A DNA stretch of 64,000 nucleotides, from positions 434,001-498,000 of the forward strand of contig OZ244815.1 of assembly GCA_965220235.1 (NCBI GenBank), in the 5' to 3' direction. Of the stretch, positions 26,950 to 35,836 are shown piece after piece. The DNA is from Bin55 sp965220235. Its GTDB lineage: Bacteria > Pseudomonadota > Gammaproteobacteria > Pseudomonadales > Azotimanducaceae. Under the pieces are notes generated by a model. That model did no database searches, was not told the DNA's origin, and was given only the letters and a program-made list of their open reading frames with translations. Each line of letters begins with the position of its first letter. Positions within the stretch are counted from its first letter, which is position 1. The position numbers and the translations under genes are program-made.

Positions 26950-27756
26950 TTAGGATTCAATCGGGGTGTCGGGGCGGTTACCCCATTCTGACCAGGAACC
27001 AGCATAAGCTCGGATGCTCGGGAAACCGAGTAACCGACCGACCATGTAGGACAGCCCGGAACGATGATGGGTTTGACAGTGGGTGACAATGTTTCGATTG
27101 GGATCAATGCCGTGTTCCTGCAGCAATTCGCGCATGTCGCTGCGGAGTCGCATGGCGTTGTTGTGGTCCATCAAATCGAGCCAATCGATGTTTATCGCAC
27201 CTGGAATATGACCGTTTCGCTGAGCCCCAGGTCGCAAGCCTAAAAACTCATCCCGGGAGCGTACATCCCAGATCACTAGATCCTCTTGGTCGAGACGCCT
27301 CATTAGCTCGTCGATTTCTATCAATGGGGATGTATCAATCGCAACGTCCGGTTGGGTGCGTGGCGCTTGAATCGGTGCTTGCGTTACGTCAAATCCTTCC
27401 TGCTGCCATGCATGAATACCGCCATCGAGGTAGAGCCACTGGGAATGGCCGATGATGTCCAGTGTCCAAGCGAGTCGGCCAGCCCATCCCCCGCCTTCGT
27501 GGTCGGATACTACGATCGTCTGATTGGGTTGGTACCCAATATGACCAAATACAGCGTCTAACTGAGCTTTAGGAGGTAGTTTTCCCGGGGACGGAGGCGT
27601 ACCTTCGATTAAAGCGGCGGTTGGTAAATGAAGCGCACCGGGAATGAACGCCTGGTCTTGGGGCGTCGGATTGAACACTTCGACGACACTTAAGGAATCG
27701 TCTTGCATGCGTTCAGCAAGCTCAGCCGGGTGGATAATGCCGGGATAGTTCGCCAA
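26950..27756 (-). CDS. rhdA: Rhodanese-type sulfurtransferase (RhdA-like)
   Basis: Two tandem rhodanese domains: an inactive N-terminal one (about 9-125) and a catalytic C-terminal one. The active loop is Cys227 in HCQTHHRSG, the CQTHHR loop known from Azotobacter RhdA, unlike the CGSGVTA loop of mercaptopyruvate sulfurtransferases. It should transfer sulfane sulfur from thiosulfate to cyanide or another thiophilic acceptor. In pseudomonads rhdA also sits next to psd, supporting the call. It is divergent from orn, whose upstream region it overlaps. Confidence 0.88.
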   Translation of the reverse strand: MANYPGIIHPAELAERMQDDSLSVVEVFNPTPQDQAFIPGALHLPTAALIEGTPPSPGKLPPKAQLDAVFGHIGYQPNQTIVVSDHEGGGWAGRLAWTLDIIGHSQWLYLDGGIHAWQQEGFDVTQAPIQAPRTQPDVAIDTSPLIEIDELMRRLDQEDLVIWDVRSRDEFLGLRPGAQRNGHIPGAINIDWLDLMDHNNAMRLRSDMRELLQEHGIDPNRNIVTHCQTHHRSGLSYMVGRLLGFPSIRAYAGSWSEWGNRPDTPIES

Positions 27757-27777
27757 CGTGCTACTTCGCGGGAAAAT

Positions 27778-28353
27778 TTGAGCGCAAACTATAAGCAGTC
27801 GCCACGCCTAGTGTGGATAGACCTTGAAATGACAGGCTTAGATGTAGAGAAAGACGTCATTTTGGAGGTTGCGACCATCATTACTGATAACGACCTCAAC
27901 ATCATCGAGGAAAGCGATTCGCTGGTCGTTCGTCAGCCGGAATCCGTGCTCCAGACGATGAATGATTGGAGTCGTAAGCACCATGCTGAATCCGGTCTAC
28001 TTGATCGGGTAAGAGAGTCAGAGATCAGCATCGAAGAGGCAGAGGCGACGACGTTCGATTTGGTTCGTAAACATGTCGAGATTCATACGTCACCACTGTG
28101 TGGGAATTCTGTTTGGCAAGATCGCCGATTTCTAGCTCGTTACATGCCGACTGTAGAGCACTATCTGCACTATCGCTTAATCGATGTGAGTACGGTGAAG
28201 GAACTAGCGCGGCGGTGGTCGCCTAGTTTGTTGGATAAAGTCGCGAAGCAAGCGCAACACCGTGCGCTAGACGATATTCGCGAGTCTATCAATGAGCTCA
28301 AGCTCTATCGCGAGCGTTTTCTGAAGTCGAGTCCGCCGACTCAAGTTGATTGA
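27778..28353 (+). CDS. orn: Oligoribonuclease
   Basis: Orn degrades 2-5 nucleotide RNAs, including the pGpG produced from c-di-GMP. The DEDDh exonuclease motifs are visible: WIDLEMTGLD (Asp15, Glu17) and HRALDDIRES near the C-terminus with the catalytic His and Asp. The open frame runs back to 27703, but a TTG at 27778 gives a 191-residue protein matching the family N-terminus; it lies just outside the divergent rhdA gene. The 3' end overlaps convergent queG by 56 bases. Confidence 0.95.
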   Translation: MSANYKQSPRLVWIDLEMTGLDVEKDVILEVATIITDNDLNIIEESDSLVVRQPESVLQTMNDWSRKHHAESGLLDRVRESEISIEEAEATTFDLVRKHVEIHTSPLCGNSVWQDRRFLARYMPTVEHYLHYRLIDVSTVKELARRWSPSLLDKVAKQAQHRALDDIRESINELKLYRERFLKSSPPTQVD

Positions 28354-29392
28354 GCGCCCACTCTAAGTGCTCTAAGCACATTTCATCGTCGCGTTCTCGC
28401 GCTATCGAGCATTGATCTTCTAGCGCGACTCTCAACGAATTACTCGGTTCAGCATTACCAGCTGCTACTGCTAGATTGCGAACCCATTGGGAGAAATTGA
28501 CTCGGCGCAATGCCATACCTTCAGTACGCTTGAGGAAAGTAGCTTCGTCCCACGCCAGGAGATCAACCAACGTCGCGTTGTCTAACCCGTGTCGCGCCGT
28601 GAAATCGGTCTCGATTGATGTTCGTGCAAAGCGGTTCCACGGACAGATGAGTTGACAATCGTCGCAGCCGAACACCCGGTTCCCAATCGCCTTGCGAAAC
28701 TCGACAGGGATTGCGCCTTTATGTTCGATCGTGAGATATGAAATGCACCGCCGAGCGTCAAGTTGACGTGGGCCAATGATTGCTTGAGTAGGGCATACAT
28801 TGATGCAGGCGCGGCAGGCACCACAACGGTCTTCCACAGTTTCTTCGTTTGGGTTGAACGGGATGTTTGTAAAGATCTCGCCGAGGAAGAAAAACGACCC
28901 AGCTTCCTCGTTCAGCACCAATGTGTGCTTCCCAATCCAGCCTAAACCGGTTTTAGCGGCAAGAGGCTTCTCAAGAACCGGAGCCGAATCTACGAATGCG
29001 CGAAATTTGTGGTCGACATGGCGCTCAATACGTTCCGCAAGCTGATTAAGGCGTTTTCGTACAGTTTTGTGGTAATCCCGACCAAGCGCATATCGGGAAA
29101 TATTCGCTGCGTTCGGGTCGTCGTTCAGGCGTGGACTATCTTCAGTGAGGTAATTCATGCGAGCGCTGATGATGCATACAGTTCCAGGCAGCAATGCGCT
29201 CGGGTCGACACGTTTTTCTACATTACGTGCCATGTAGTTCATCTCGCCGTAAAAACGTTTTGCGAGCCACTGTCGATAGTCAGGCGAGTACGCGCTTAGG
29301 TCGGTGTCCGTGAACCCGACTTGCTGAAACCCGAGTTCCTTGGCCCACTCGTGAATCTGCCGCTGGAGGGCGATAATTTCTCTTGATTTCAA
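28298..29392 (-). CDS. queG: Epoxyqueuosine reductase
   Basis: QueG performs the last step of queuosine synthesis in tRNA, reducing epoxyqueuosine with cobalamin. Two [4Fe-4S] sites are visible: Cys190, 193, 196 (CGACRAC) with Cys250, and Cys243, 246 with Cys200/216 (CDDCQLICPWN). Asp135 in FVDSAPVLEK is the conserved acid. The start is TTG, and only 18 bases separate it from the start of divergent nnr, an arrangement also found in E. coli. The C-terminus is read antisense to the last 18 codons of orn. Confidence 0.95.
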   Translation of the reverse strand: MKSREIIALQRQIHEWAKELGFQQVGFTDTDLSAYSPDYRQWLAKRFYGEMNYMARNVEKRVDPSALLPGTVCIISARMNYLTEDSPRLNDDPNAANISRYALGRDYHKTVRKRLNQLAERIERHVDHKFRAFVDSAPVLEKPLAAKTGLGWIGKHTLVLNEEAGSFFFLGEIFTNIPFNPNEETVEDRCGACRACINVCPTQAIIGPRQLDARRCISYLTIEHKGAIPVEFRKAIGNRVFGCDDCQLICPWNRFARTSIETDFTARHGLDNATLVDLLAWDEATFLKRTEGMALRRVNFSQWVRNLAVAAGNAEPSNSLRVALEDQCSIARERDDEMCLEHLEWALNQLESADSTSENARDRA

Positions 29393-29410
29393 GCTTTTTT
29401 GATCGAGTGA

Positions 29411-30877
29411 ATGGGCTCTCTGGAACGTGTATTTACTGGTACAGAGTGCCGTGAAATCGACCGCATAGCGATCGAAGAGCTCGGGATATCGGGATTTCGG
29501 CTAATGTATCGGGCCGCGAGTTTTGCCATGGCAGAGCTCTTGAAGCGTTGGTCGCATCCAAAGTCCGTCAGCATTGTATGTGGCAGCGGCAACAATGCGG
29601 GAGACGGGTACCTACTGGCTGGGGCATTACATTCCCGGCAGATTCCTGTTCAAATTGTGCAAGTTGGCGACGCGAGCCGCTTGCAAGGCGATGCCAAGCG
29701 TGCGCTTGATTCGATCACTGAACTCGGATTAGCGTTTTCGTCGGATGAAGAGATATCGGGAGACGTCGTCGTGGATGCCTTGTTGGGTACAGGAGCCAGA
29801 GGTGAGGTACGGCCAACGTTTGCCGCTGCGATTAGCCGTATCAACGCGGTAAACAAACCCGTTGTGGCGTTGGATTTGCCGAGTGGTGTTGACGCAGACA
29901 CTGGTGGTTTCTTGACCGAAGAACCTGTCCGTGCGGACCTTACGACGTGTTTTGTAGGTCGTAAGCTCGCGTTAGCCACGGGTAAAGCATGCAACGTAGC
30001 GGGTGAGGTCGTGACCACGTCACTGGAAATACCATCTGGGGCGTTCGATCGTGTCGCTGGCACGCCTGTTTTGCCGACTAATAAAACTGAACAAGCGTTG
30101 CCGAAGCGTCAACCGAGTAGTCACAAAGGGCACTTCGGTCACGTGTTGATTGTTGGCGGAAATCGCGGGATGGGAGGCGCTGTGCTGTTAGCCGGGGAAG
30201 CTTGTCTTCGGACAGGGGCTGGGTTGGTTTCGGTCGTTACGCATACAGACCATGCCGGAAATTTACTGTCTCGCCGCCCCGAATTAATGGTCCGCGGTTC
30301 TGACGAAGGAGAGATTAACCCGTCTTTGATCGAACAGGCAGATGTGATAGCGATAGGTCCTGGACTCGGCGTCGATCCTTGGGCAAGAAACCTACTAGAG
30401 AATGTATGTTCGAGTGATAAACCACTGGTAGTTGATGCTGACGCACTAAATCTGCATGCAAAAAGGTCGTATACGCTTCCTTCAGGCTCGATCGTCACGC
30501 CACATCCAGGGGAAGCAGCTCGCCTTCTTGACACGACGACGACCACTATTGAAAACGATCGTGTTGGTGCTGTAAAACGCCTGACGGCTGAGTTACATGC
30601 AGTCGGCGTGCTTAAAGGTGCGGGATCGCTTATTGCCAATGACGGCGAGCTCCACGCAATTTGTGATATCGCGGAGCCTGCATTAAGCACCGCTGGTAGC
30701 GGCGACGTTCTCACTGGAATCGTGGCAGCCACGTATGCGCAACTAGGTGAGCCATTGCAGGCGACCGCGCTCGGTGTGTATTTGCATGCCTCGGCGGGTC
30801 AACGCGCTCGATCGCATGCAAATGGTCGTGGTGTGATCGCGGGTGACCTCATTGAGTCGTTGCGCCCATGGGGTTAG
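29411..30877 (+). CDS. nnr: Bifunctional NAD(P)HX epimerase/dehydratase
   Basis: Repairs hydrated NADH and NADPH. The N-terminal epimerase domain shows CGSGNNAGDGYLLA (57-70) and VVDALLGTGARGEV. The C-terminal ADP-dependent dehydratase (about 235-488) shows GPGLGVDPWARNLLE, VDADALN, TPHPGEAARLL and AGSGDVLTGI (428-437). Both domains look intact at 488 residues. It overlaps tsaE by ten bases, the order nnr-tsaE-amiB-mutL-miaA being conserved in gammaproteobacteria. Confidence 0.96.
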   Translation: MGSLERVFTGTECREIDRIAIEELGISGFRLMYRAASFAMAELLKRWSHPKSVSIVCGSGNNAGDGYLLAGALHSRQIPVQIVQVGDASRLQGDAKRALDSITELGLAFSSDEEISGDVVVDALLGTGARGEVRPTFAAAISRINAVNKPVVALDLPSGVDADTGGFLTEEPVRADLTTCFVGRKLALATGKACNVAGEVVTTSLEIPSGAFDRVAGTPVLPTNKTEQALPKRQPSSHKGHFGHVLIVGGNRGMGGAVLLAGEACLRTGAGLVSVVTHTDHAGNLLSRRPELMVRGSDEGEINPSLIEQADVIAIGPGLGVDPWARNLLENVCSSDKPLVVDADALNLHAKRSYTLPSGSIVTPHPGEAARLLDTTTTTIENDRVGAVKRLTAELHAVGVLKGAGSLIANDGELHAICDIAEPALSTAGSGDVLTGIVAATYAQLGEPLQATALGVYLHASAGQRARSHANGRGVIAGDLIESLRPWG

Positions 30878-31293
30878 CTAAGACACGTCGGCATGTCGAG
30901 TTACGTGACGACGCGGCGACCCTGGCACTCGGTGCGGATCTGACATCCCAATTTGACAGCGGTGTTGTCTACTTGCGAGGCGATCTTGGTGCAGGTAAAA
31001 CGACATTGGTTCGCGGGTATTTGCGCGAACTAGGATACGGAGGATCAGTAAAGTCGCCGACTTACACGCTGGTTGAACCATACGAAATCGGCGGTCTCTC
31101 AATTGCCCATCTGGACCTGTATCGGGTAACGGATCCCGCGGAACTTGAATTTATTGGTCTAGAAGACGTGCTAAGAGATGTTAGTCTGACGTTTATCGAG
31201 TGGCCCGAGCGAGGTGAAGGCTATCTACCGACCGCAGATCTGGTCATCGATCTCGAGATTCGCCGGGACGGGCGGGTCGCTCGCTTTGCGTAA
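30868..31293 (+). CDS. tsaE: tRNA t6A modification ATPase TsaE
   Basis: TsaE drives the TsaBCDE cycle that puts threonylcarbamoyl on A37 of ANN-decoding tRNAs. The P-loop is GDLGAGKTT (38-46), followed by VKSPTYTLVEPY (switch-like segment) and ISHLDLYR-like AHLDLYRVTD; FIEWPERGEGYLP carries the conserved W near residue 110. Its 141 residues match the family. It begins inside nnr. Confidence 0.95.
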   Translation: MGLAKTRRHVELRDDAATLALGADLTSQFDSGVVYLRGDLGAGKTTLVRGYLRELGYGGSVKSPTYTLVEPYEIGGLSIAHLDLYRVTDPAELEFIGLEDVLRDVSLTFIEWPERGEGYLPTADLVIDLEIRRDGRVARFA

Positions 31294-31369
31294 CTTTGAG
31301 CGAGACCTTCCCCATTTAGATAGAAAGTCATAAAATCACACGTTCACGGATGACATTGCTCTTGCACGG

Positions 31370-32785
31370 ATGCAAGCCGCGATTACGTACTTCGCAACGT
31401 CGAGACGCCTAATCGGGGTCTCGAGCCTTCGTACATACACTGAAAACCGTCTCGCCCGAGCACTAGCGAGCTTATTGTTAGTTGCGCTTGGTACGAGCGC
31501 CATCGCAACTGAGCTCGTGGGTATTCGCTATTCGGATAGCCCACATTTCACGCGAGTGGTTTTCGACCTCACTGCTCCCCCGAAGTTCAAGTCTGACCTA
31601 CTTTCCGAGCCGGCTCGCTTTTTTGTCGACATAAGAGACGCGAAGTTAAGTCAGAATTTCAAGACGCCATTTGTCGAGAGTATCCAGTTCCGTGGAGTTC
31701 GGTTCGGCGAGCGTAATGGTGCTTTGCGAGTCGTGCTGGACCTAACGGAGCGGAAAGCGCCGAAGATCCAAACCCTTGGACCTAATGGTCCCCATGGGAA
31801 TCGTCTCGTTATCGACTTCCCGCACGAAGTTCAGGAAAGTTGCACAGCTGAGCATGACAGCAATATCGTCATTGTGGTCGATGCCGGTCACGGTGGCGAA
31901 GATCCTGGTGCGATCGCTGTCAATCGTGCGATGGAGAAGAACATCACCCTCTCGATCTCTAAGAAAGTCCAGACGCGCATCAACCGCCAACCAGGCTTTC
32001 GAGTCGTCATGACACGCGATCGGGATTATGAGGTTCCACTTCACAACCGCTATCGCGTCGCTCAGAACACGAAAGCGCGTTTATTCGTCTCGATTCACGC
32101 CGACGCTTTTCACAATCCGCGTCCCCGTGGGGCATCGGCGTACGTCCTTTCTCAGGGCAAAGCACAATCAGAATTGGCGAAGTGGCTTGTTCAGAATGAA
32201 AATCGCGCGGACTGGGTCGGAGGCGTTTCGGCATGGGTCGATTCCAGCTGCTACGCGGATCGCGAAAAGCTCAAATTCTTGAACGTCAAAGGACGACAGG
32301 AAGCTTTGGCTGAAGCCGTATCTGTCGGCAAGAAGATGCTGCACTCGATTGACAGTGTAGCTGAGATTCATCCTAAGAGCTTCGACACGCGTCGTGGTGA
32401 ATACCAAGTCACGGATGCTGGCTTCGTGGTGCTCAGCGCTACGGCGATTCCGTCGATTCTGGTTGAGACCGGTTTTCTTTCGAATCCCCAGGAAGCCCGC
32501 TTGCTTTCAACGAACGCGCACCAAAACATCATTGCGAACGCGATCAGTGACACGATTCTGCGACATTTCTGCGAGAACCCTCCGCGATATACGGATCTCG
32601 CCGAAGGTAAGGTAGCTTGCGACCTCGCACCATCAACCATGGTATACAAGGTCAGAAATGGCGATTCGCTATCCGTTATTGCCTCACGACAGCAGGTTTC
32701 GGTGTCAGCAATACGTGCAGCGAACGACTTAACTTCCGATCGGATCTATCCTGGACAAACCCTTACGATTCCGATAACGAACTAA
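31370..32785 (+). CDS. amiB: N-acetylmuramoyl-L-alanine amidase with AMIN and LysM domains
   Basis: A periplasmic amidase that cleaves septal peptidoglycan for daughter-cell separation. A signal peptide (about 22-47) leads to an AMIN domain (about 48-150, septal targeting). The Amidase_3 domain holds zinc ligands His174 (DAGHGGEDPG), Glu189 (MEKNITL) and His243 (SIHADAF), and the catalytic Glu in VETGFLSNPQEA. A C-terminal LysM (about 423-470, VRNGDSLSVIASRQQVS) binds glycan. The arrangement matches AmiB between tsaE and mutL. Activators (EnvC, NlpD) are not in the window. Confidence 0.94.
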   Translation: MQAAITYFATSRRLIGVSSLRTYTENRLARALASLLLVALGTSAIATELVGIRYSDSPHFTRVVFDLTAPPKFKSDLLSEPARFFVDIRDAKLSQNFKTPFVESIQFRGVRFGERNGALRVVLDLTERKAPKIQTLGPNGPHGNRLVIDFPHEVQESCTAEHDSNIVIVVDAGHGGEDPGAIAVNRAMEKNITLSISKKVQTRINRQPGFRVVMTRDRDYEVPLHNRYRVAQNTKARLFVSIHADAFHNPRPRGASAYVLSQGKAQSELAKWLVQNENRADWVGGVSAWVDSSCYADREKLKFLNVKGRQEALAEAVSVGKKMLHSIDSVAEIHPKSFDTRRGEYQVTDAGFVVLSATAIPSILVETGFLSNPQEARLLSTNAHQNIIANAISDTILRHFCENPPRYTDLAEGKVACDLAPSTMVYKVRNGDSLSVIASRQQVSVSAIRAANDLTSDRIYPGQTLTIPITN

Positions 32786-32934
32786 CGATTGGCCGTTCGA
32801 TTTCAGGTTCGACAGATACCGAACATATAGACAAGCGTTAGCGGCAATCCGACTTTAAAATCTCGGTTCCGTTCTGTGTTAGTACTCGCTAACTCGTTCA
32901 GGTATATTCAGAGCAGCTAATACCAAATCAATCC

Positions 32935-34737
32935 ATGTCTCGAATTCACCGCCTGGAGCAGGTGGTCGCTGATCAGATTGCGGCAGGCGAAGTCATCGAA
33001 CGACCCGCTTCTATTGTGAAAGAACTGGTCGAAAATAGTCTTGACGCTGGTGCCACGTTCATTGATATCGGTATCGAAGAAGGTGGTGTACGACAGATTG
33101 TCGTAAGCGACAATGGGGTCGGTATCGCGAAAGATGACTTGCCACTTGCCGTTGAACGTCACGCCACGAGCAAGATCCGCGATGCGACAGACATTGAGCG
33201 AGTCTTAACGATGGGATTTCGTGGCGAAGCGCTCGCGAGTGTGGCAGCTGTAGCGAAATTGGACATATGTTCTCGCCCCCAAGACGCGACCAATGCGTGG
33301 ACACTTCGGCTTGAAGGCGGCAAGGAGGTCCATTTCAAACCTCAAGGTCGCCCAACCGGGACCACAGTTGAAGTTAGCGATTTGTTCTACAACACGCCAG
33401 CCCGTCGACGTTTTCTCAAGACCACTCGGAGTGAACTAAACCAGATCACCGAAATCACTCGTGTCCTTGCGCTAGGTAATCCCTTATGCGGATTCACATT
33501 GCGTCACAATGGCCGTGAGCTCGAGCGTATGAGTTCCGCTCGCACGGCCGACGAGCGGGTGGCGCATGTACTGGGACAGGATTTCATAGATGAAGCCATA
33601 CGCGTGGACATCACGCGTAACGATCTACGGCTCTGGGGATGGGTCGGAAGTCCCAATTTCACTCGGAGCAACTCAAGCCGGCAGTTTTTCTACGTAAACG
33701 GCCGTAGCGTCCAGGATTACTTAGTTGCGCATGCCGTTAAACAGGCGTACAAGGACGTTCTGTTTCATGGCCGACACCCGGTCTTCGCTCTGTTTCTGGA
33801 GCTTGAGCCAACTGATGTGGATGTGAACGTGCATCCTACGAAGAGTGAAGTCCGCTATCGCAACAACCGTACGGTGCACGATTTCATTATGTCTGGCATC
33901 TACCACAGTTTGCGAGCCGATCCTACGGACCGAAGTCGCCACGTCGAATCGGATTTAGTTACCGATCAAGACCCGGTCATTGCCTCGAACCCTAATTTAA
34001 GCGTCGGCACCGCGCGACAACACAGCTTGGGACTAGGCGACCCGGATCAGGCGAGGAAGCAATGGTGGTTGTCAGAGGCGCTGCTCCCGCAAAGTCGAGA
34101 ACCCGCAGAATCCATTGAAGATGGAGAACTAAAGGAGGAGACTGAGTCGGTTTTGCCACCGTTGGGTAACGCGATTGGTCAACTAAAAGGCGCATACATC
34201 TTGGCAGAGAACGATGAAGGGCTTGTTGTCGTCGATATGCATGCGGCGCACGAACGTGTTCTGTACGAGGAGATGAAAGCGCATCGAGGTCGGAACGAAC
34301 TAGCTAGGCAGCGATTGTTGATACCGGAGACGCTTGACGTAGGTATTCAAGACGCAGAGCTTGTGGAAGAGCACGCTGAAGAGCTCCTTAACGTCGGATT
34401 GGTGGTCGAACGCGCTGGTCCAACGACGGTGAAATTGCGAGAAATTCCGGCGTTGCTTGCGACAAGCGATATGCAGACGCTGTTGAGTGACGTGCTCGAT
34501 GACTTGCGCGAACACGGTCAAACCGATGCCGTTACGGCTCGAGAGCATCAGATCTTTGCCACGATGGCTTGTCATAACGCCATTCGCTTCAATCGTCGAC
34601 TGACCTTAGACGAAATGAACGCATTGCTCCGGAAGATGGAGGTCACAGAAAATGCGGGGCAATGTAATCATGGACGCCCAACATTTAGGACGCAAAGCCT
34701 GAAGGATCTCGATCGCAAGTTCTTACGCGGACAGTGA
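32935..34737 (+). CDS. mutL: DNA mismatch repair protein MutL, endonuclease type
   Basis: GHKL ATPase motifs are at the N-terminus (ENSLDAGATFIDI, DNGVGI, GFRGEALAS). After a linker, the C-terminal domain contains DMHAAHERVLYE (434-445), which fits the metal-binding endonuclease motif DQHA(X)2E(X)4E, and CNHGRP near the end, matching the CPHGRP zinc motif. E. coli MutL lacks both, so this MutL probably nicks DNA itself and would not need MutH. Its 600 residues are normal. It is followed by miaA after seven bases. Confidence 0.96.
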   Translation: MSRIHRLEQVVADQIAAGEVIERPASIVKELVENSLDAGATFIDIGIEEGGVRQIVVSDNGVGIAKDDLPLAVERHATSKIRDATDIERVLTMGFRGEALASVAAVAKLDICSRPQDATNAWTLRLEGGKEVHFKPQGRPTGTTVEVSDLFYNTPARRRFLKTTRSELNQITEITRVLALGNPLCGFTLRHNGRELERMSSARTADERVAHVLGQDFIDEAIRVDITRNDLRLWGWVGSPNFTRSNSSRQFFYVNGRSVQDYLVAHAVKQAYKDVLFHGRHPVFALFLELEPTDVDVNVHPTKSEVRYRNNRTVHDFIMSGIYHSLRADPTDRSRHVESDLVTDQDPVIASNPNLSVGTARQHSLGLGDPDQARKQWWLSEALLPQSREPAESIEDGELKEETESVLPPLGNAIGQLKGAYILAENDEGLVVVDMHAAHERVLYEEMKAHRGRNELARQRLLIPETLDVGIQDAELVEEHAEELLNVGLVVERAGPTTVKLREIPALLATSDMQTLLSDVLDDLREHGQTDAVTAREHQIFATMACHNAIRFNRRLTLDEMNALLRKMEVTENAGQCNHGRPTFRTQSLKDLDRKFLRGQ

Positions 34738-34744
34738 GCCACGT

Positions 34745-35686
34745 TTGAGCTCACGTTCGCGCCGCATTGCAACGCTCATCGGCCCGACGGCTAGCGGGAA
34801 AACTGAGTTCGCGCTCGCCTTAGCCCGACGCGTCGAAGTGGCACTGATCAGCGTCGATTCCGCCATGGTTTATCGAGAGTTAGACATCGGTACCGCCAAA
34901 CCAAGCATCGAAACGCGTCAATCGTTCCCTCATGCGCTAGTTGATATTCGAGATCCCGAGGACTCATTCTCTGTCCAGGAGTTCTGTGCACTGGCGGATG
35001 AGGCCGTAAAGGAAGCACTCGCGGATGGCAAGCTCCCTCTGCTCGTGGGCGGTAGCATGATGTATTTCCGAGCGTTCAGAGACGGCTTGGCGAATCTGCC
35101 AAGTGCGGACCCGAAAGTTAGGTCAGAGATACGCGAATTAGCAGAACAAGATGGATTGGATGCTGTGCATGCCGAATTAGCGCGAATTGATCCCGAATCG
35201 GCGTTGCGGATTAGTCCAAGGAATCTGCGACGCATGGAGCGCGCCATTGAGGTCTTTCGCTTGACGGGCAAACCTATGGGAGAACTATGGAAGGAACGTG
35301 CCGTCGCGCCGGCAGCTGAGCGATTGGATGGCGAGCTCGTAGAGTTTCTGATGCCTGATATACCAAGGCACGTGCTGCACGATCGAATCGAGTCACGCTT
35401 GCGGGGGATGTTTGCCGACGGGCTGGTCGATGAAGTTCGAGCATTGCGATGTCGTCCGAAGTTGAGTCGCGATAGTTTGTCCATGCGTACAGTAGGTTAC
35501 CGCGAGATCTGGGCGCATCTTGACGAACATGCCGACTGCGTCGATGAGACGCAGGTATTTGAGAAAGTCCTGTTCGCAACGCGACGATTGGCGCGCAAGC
35601 AATTGACGTGGTTGCGTCAATGGGCGAAGCTAAATCTCATCGAAGCGTCTTCCGTTGAGCTTATCATTGAAGTTCTAGAGCGTTAA
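34745..35686 (+). CDS. miaA: tRNA dimethylallyltransferase
   Basis: MiaA adds dimethylallyl to A37 of UNN-decoding tRNAs. The P-loop LIGPTASGKTEFA (11-23), SVDSAMVYRELDIGTAKP (about 39-56) and the LVGGSMMYFRAF substrate segment are present, as is the insertion domain ending in RTVGYREIW. The TTG start is seven bases after mutL. Length (313) is normal. In most relatives hfq follows; here it does not. Confidence 0.96.
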   Translation: MSSRSRRIATLIGPTASGKTEFALALARRVEVALISVDSAMVYRELDIGTAKPSIETRQSFPHALVDIRDPEDSFSVQEFCALADEAVKEALADGKLPLLVGGSMMYFRAFRDGLANLPSADPKVRSEIRELAEQDGLDAVHAELARIDPESALRISPRNLRRMERAIEVFRLTGKPMGELWKERAVAPAAERLDGELVEFLMPDIPRHVLHDRIESRLRGMFADGLVDEVRALRCRPKLSRDSLSMRTVGYREIWAHLDEHADCVDETQVFEKVLFATRRLARKQLTWLRQWAKLNLIEASSVELIIEVLER

Positions 35687-35727
35687 CCGTTTCACTCTCG
35701 AGCCGAACATTGCGCTAAATCTAAAAG

Positions 35728-35764
35728 TCCTGAAAGATCAGGAGAACACCTCTCCAACGGTGTT
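35728..35764 (+). promoter_or_regulatory. Tandem and mutually exclusive hairpins between miaA and hflX
   Basis: TCCTGA (35728-35733) pairs with TCAGGA (35738-35743) around AAGA. AACACC (35745-35750) pairs with GGTGTT (35759-35764). A third stem, GGAGA (35741-35745) with TCTCC (35751-35755), would break both. No T-run follows, so it is not an ordinary terminator. The region occupies the place where hfq usually sits and precedes hflX, which has no evident Shine-Dalgarno. A regulatory leader is possible; this is inference. Confidence 0.4.
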
Positions 35765-35836
35765 GTCATAGTGTCTGGGCACGATTTAAAAGGGCTTAGA
35801 GCGCAAAACGAAACTTGACTCGAGAATTTACCTACC

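Noticed and set aside
30139..30732. Open frame of 197 codons opposite nnr
   Set aside because: Fully inside nnr, Ser/Pro/Thr-rich as expected from the antisense of this codon usage; not a gene.
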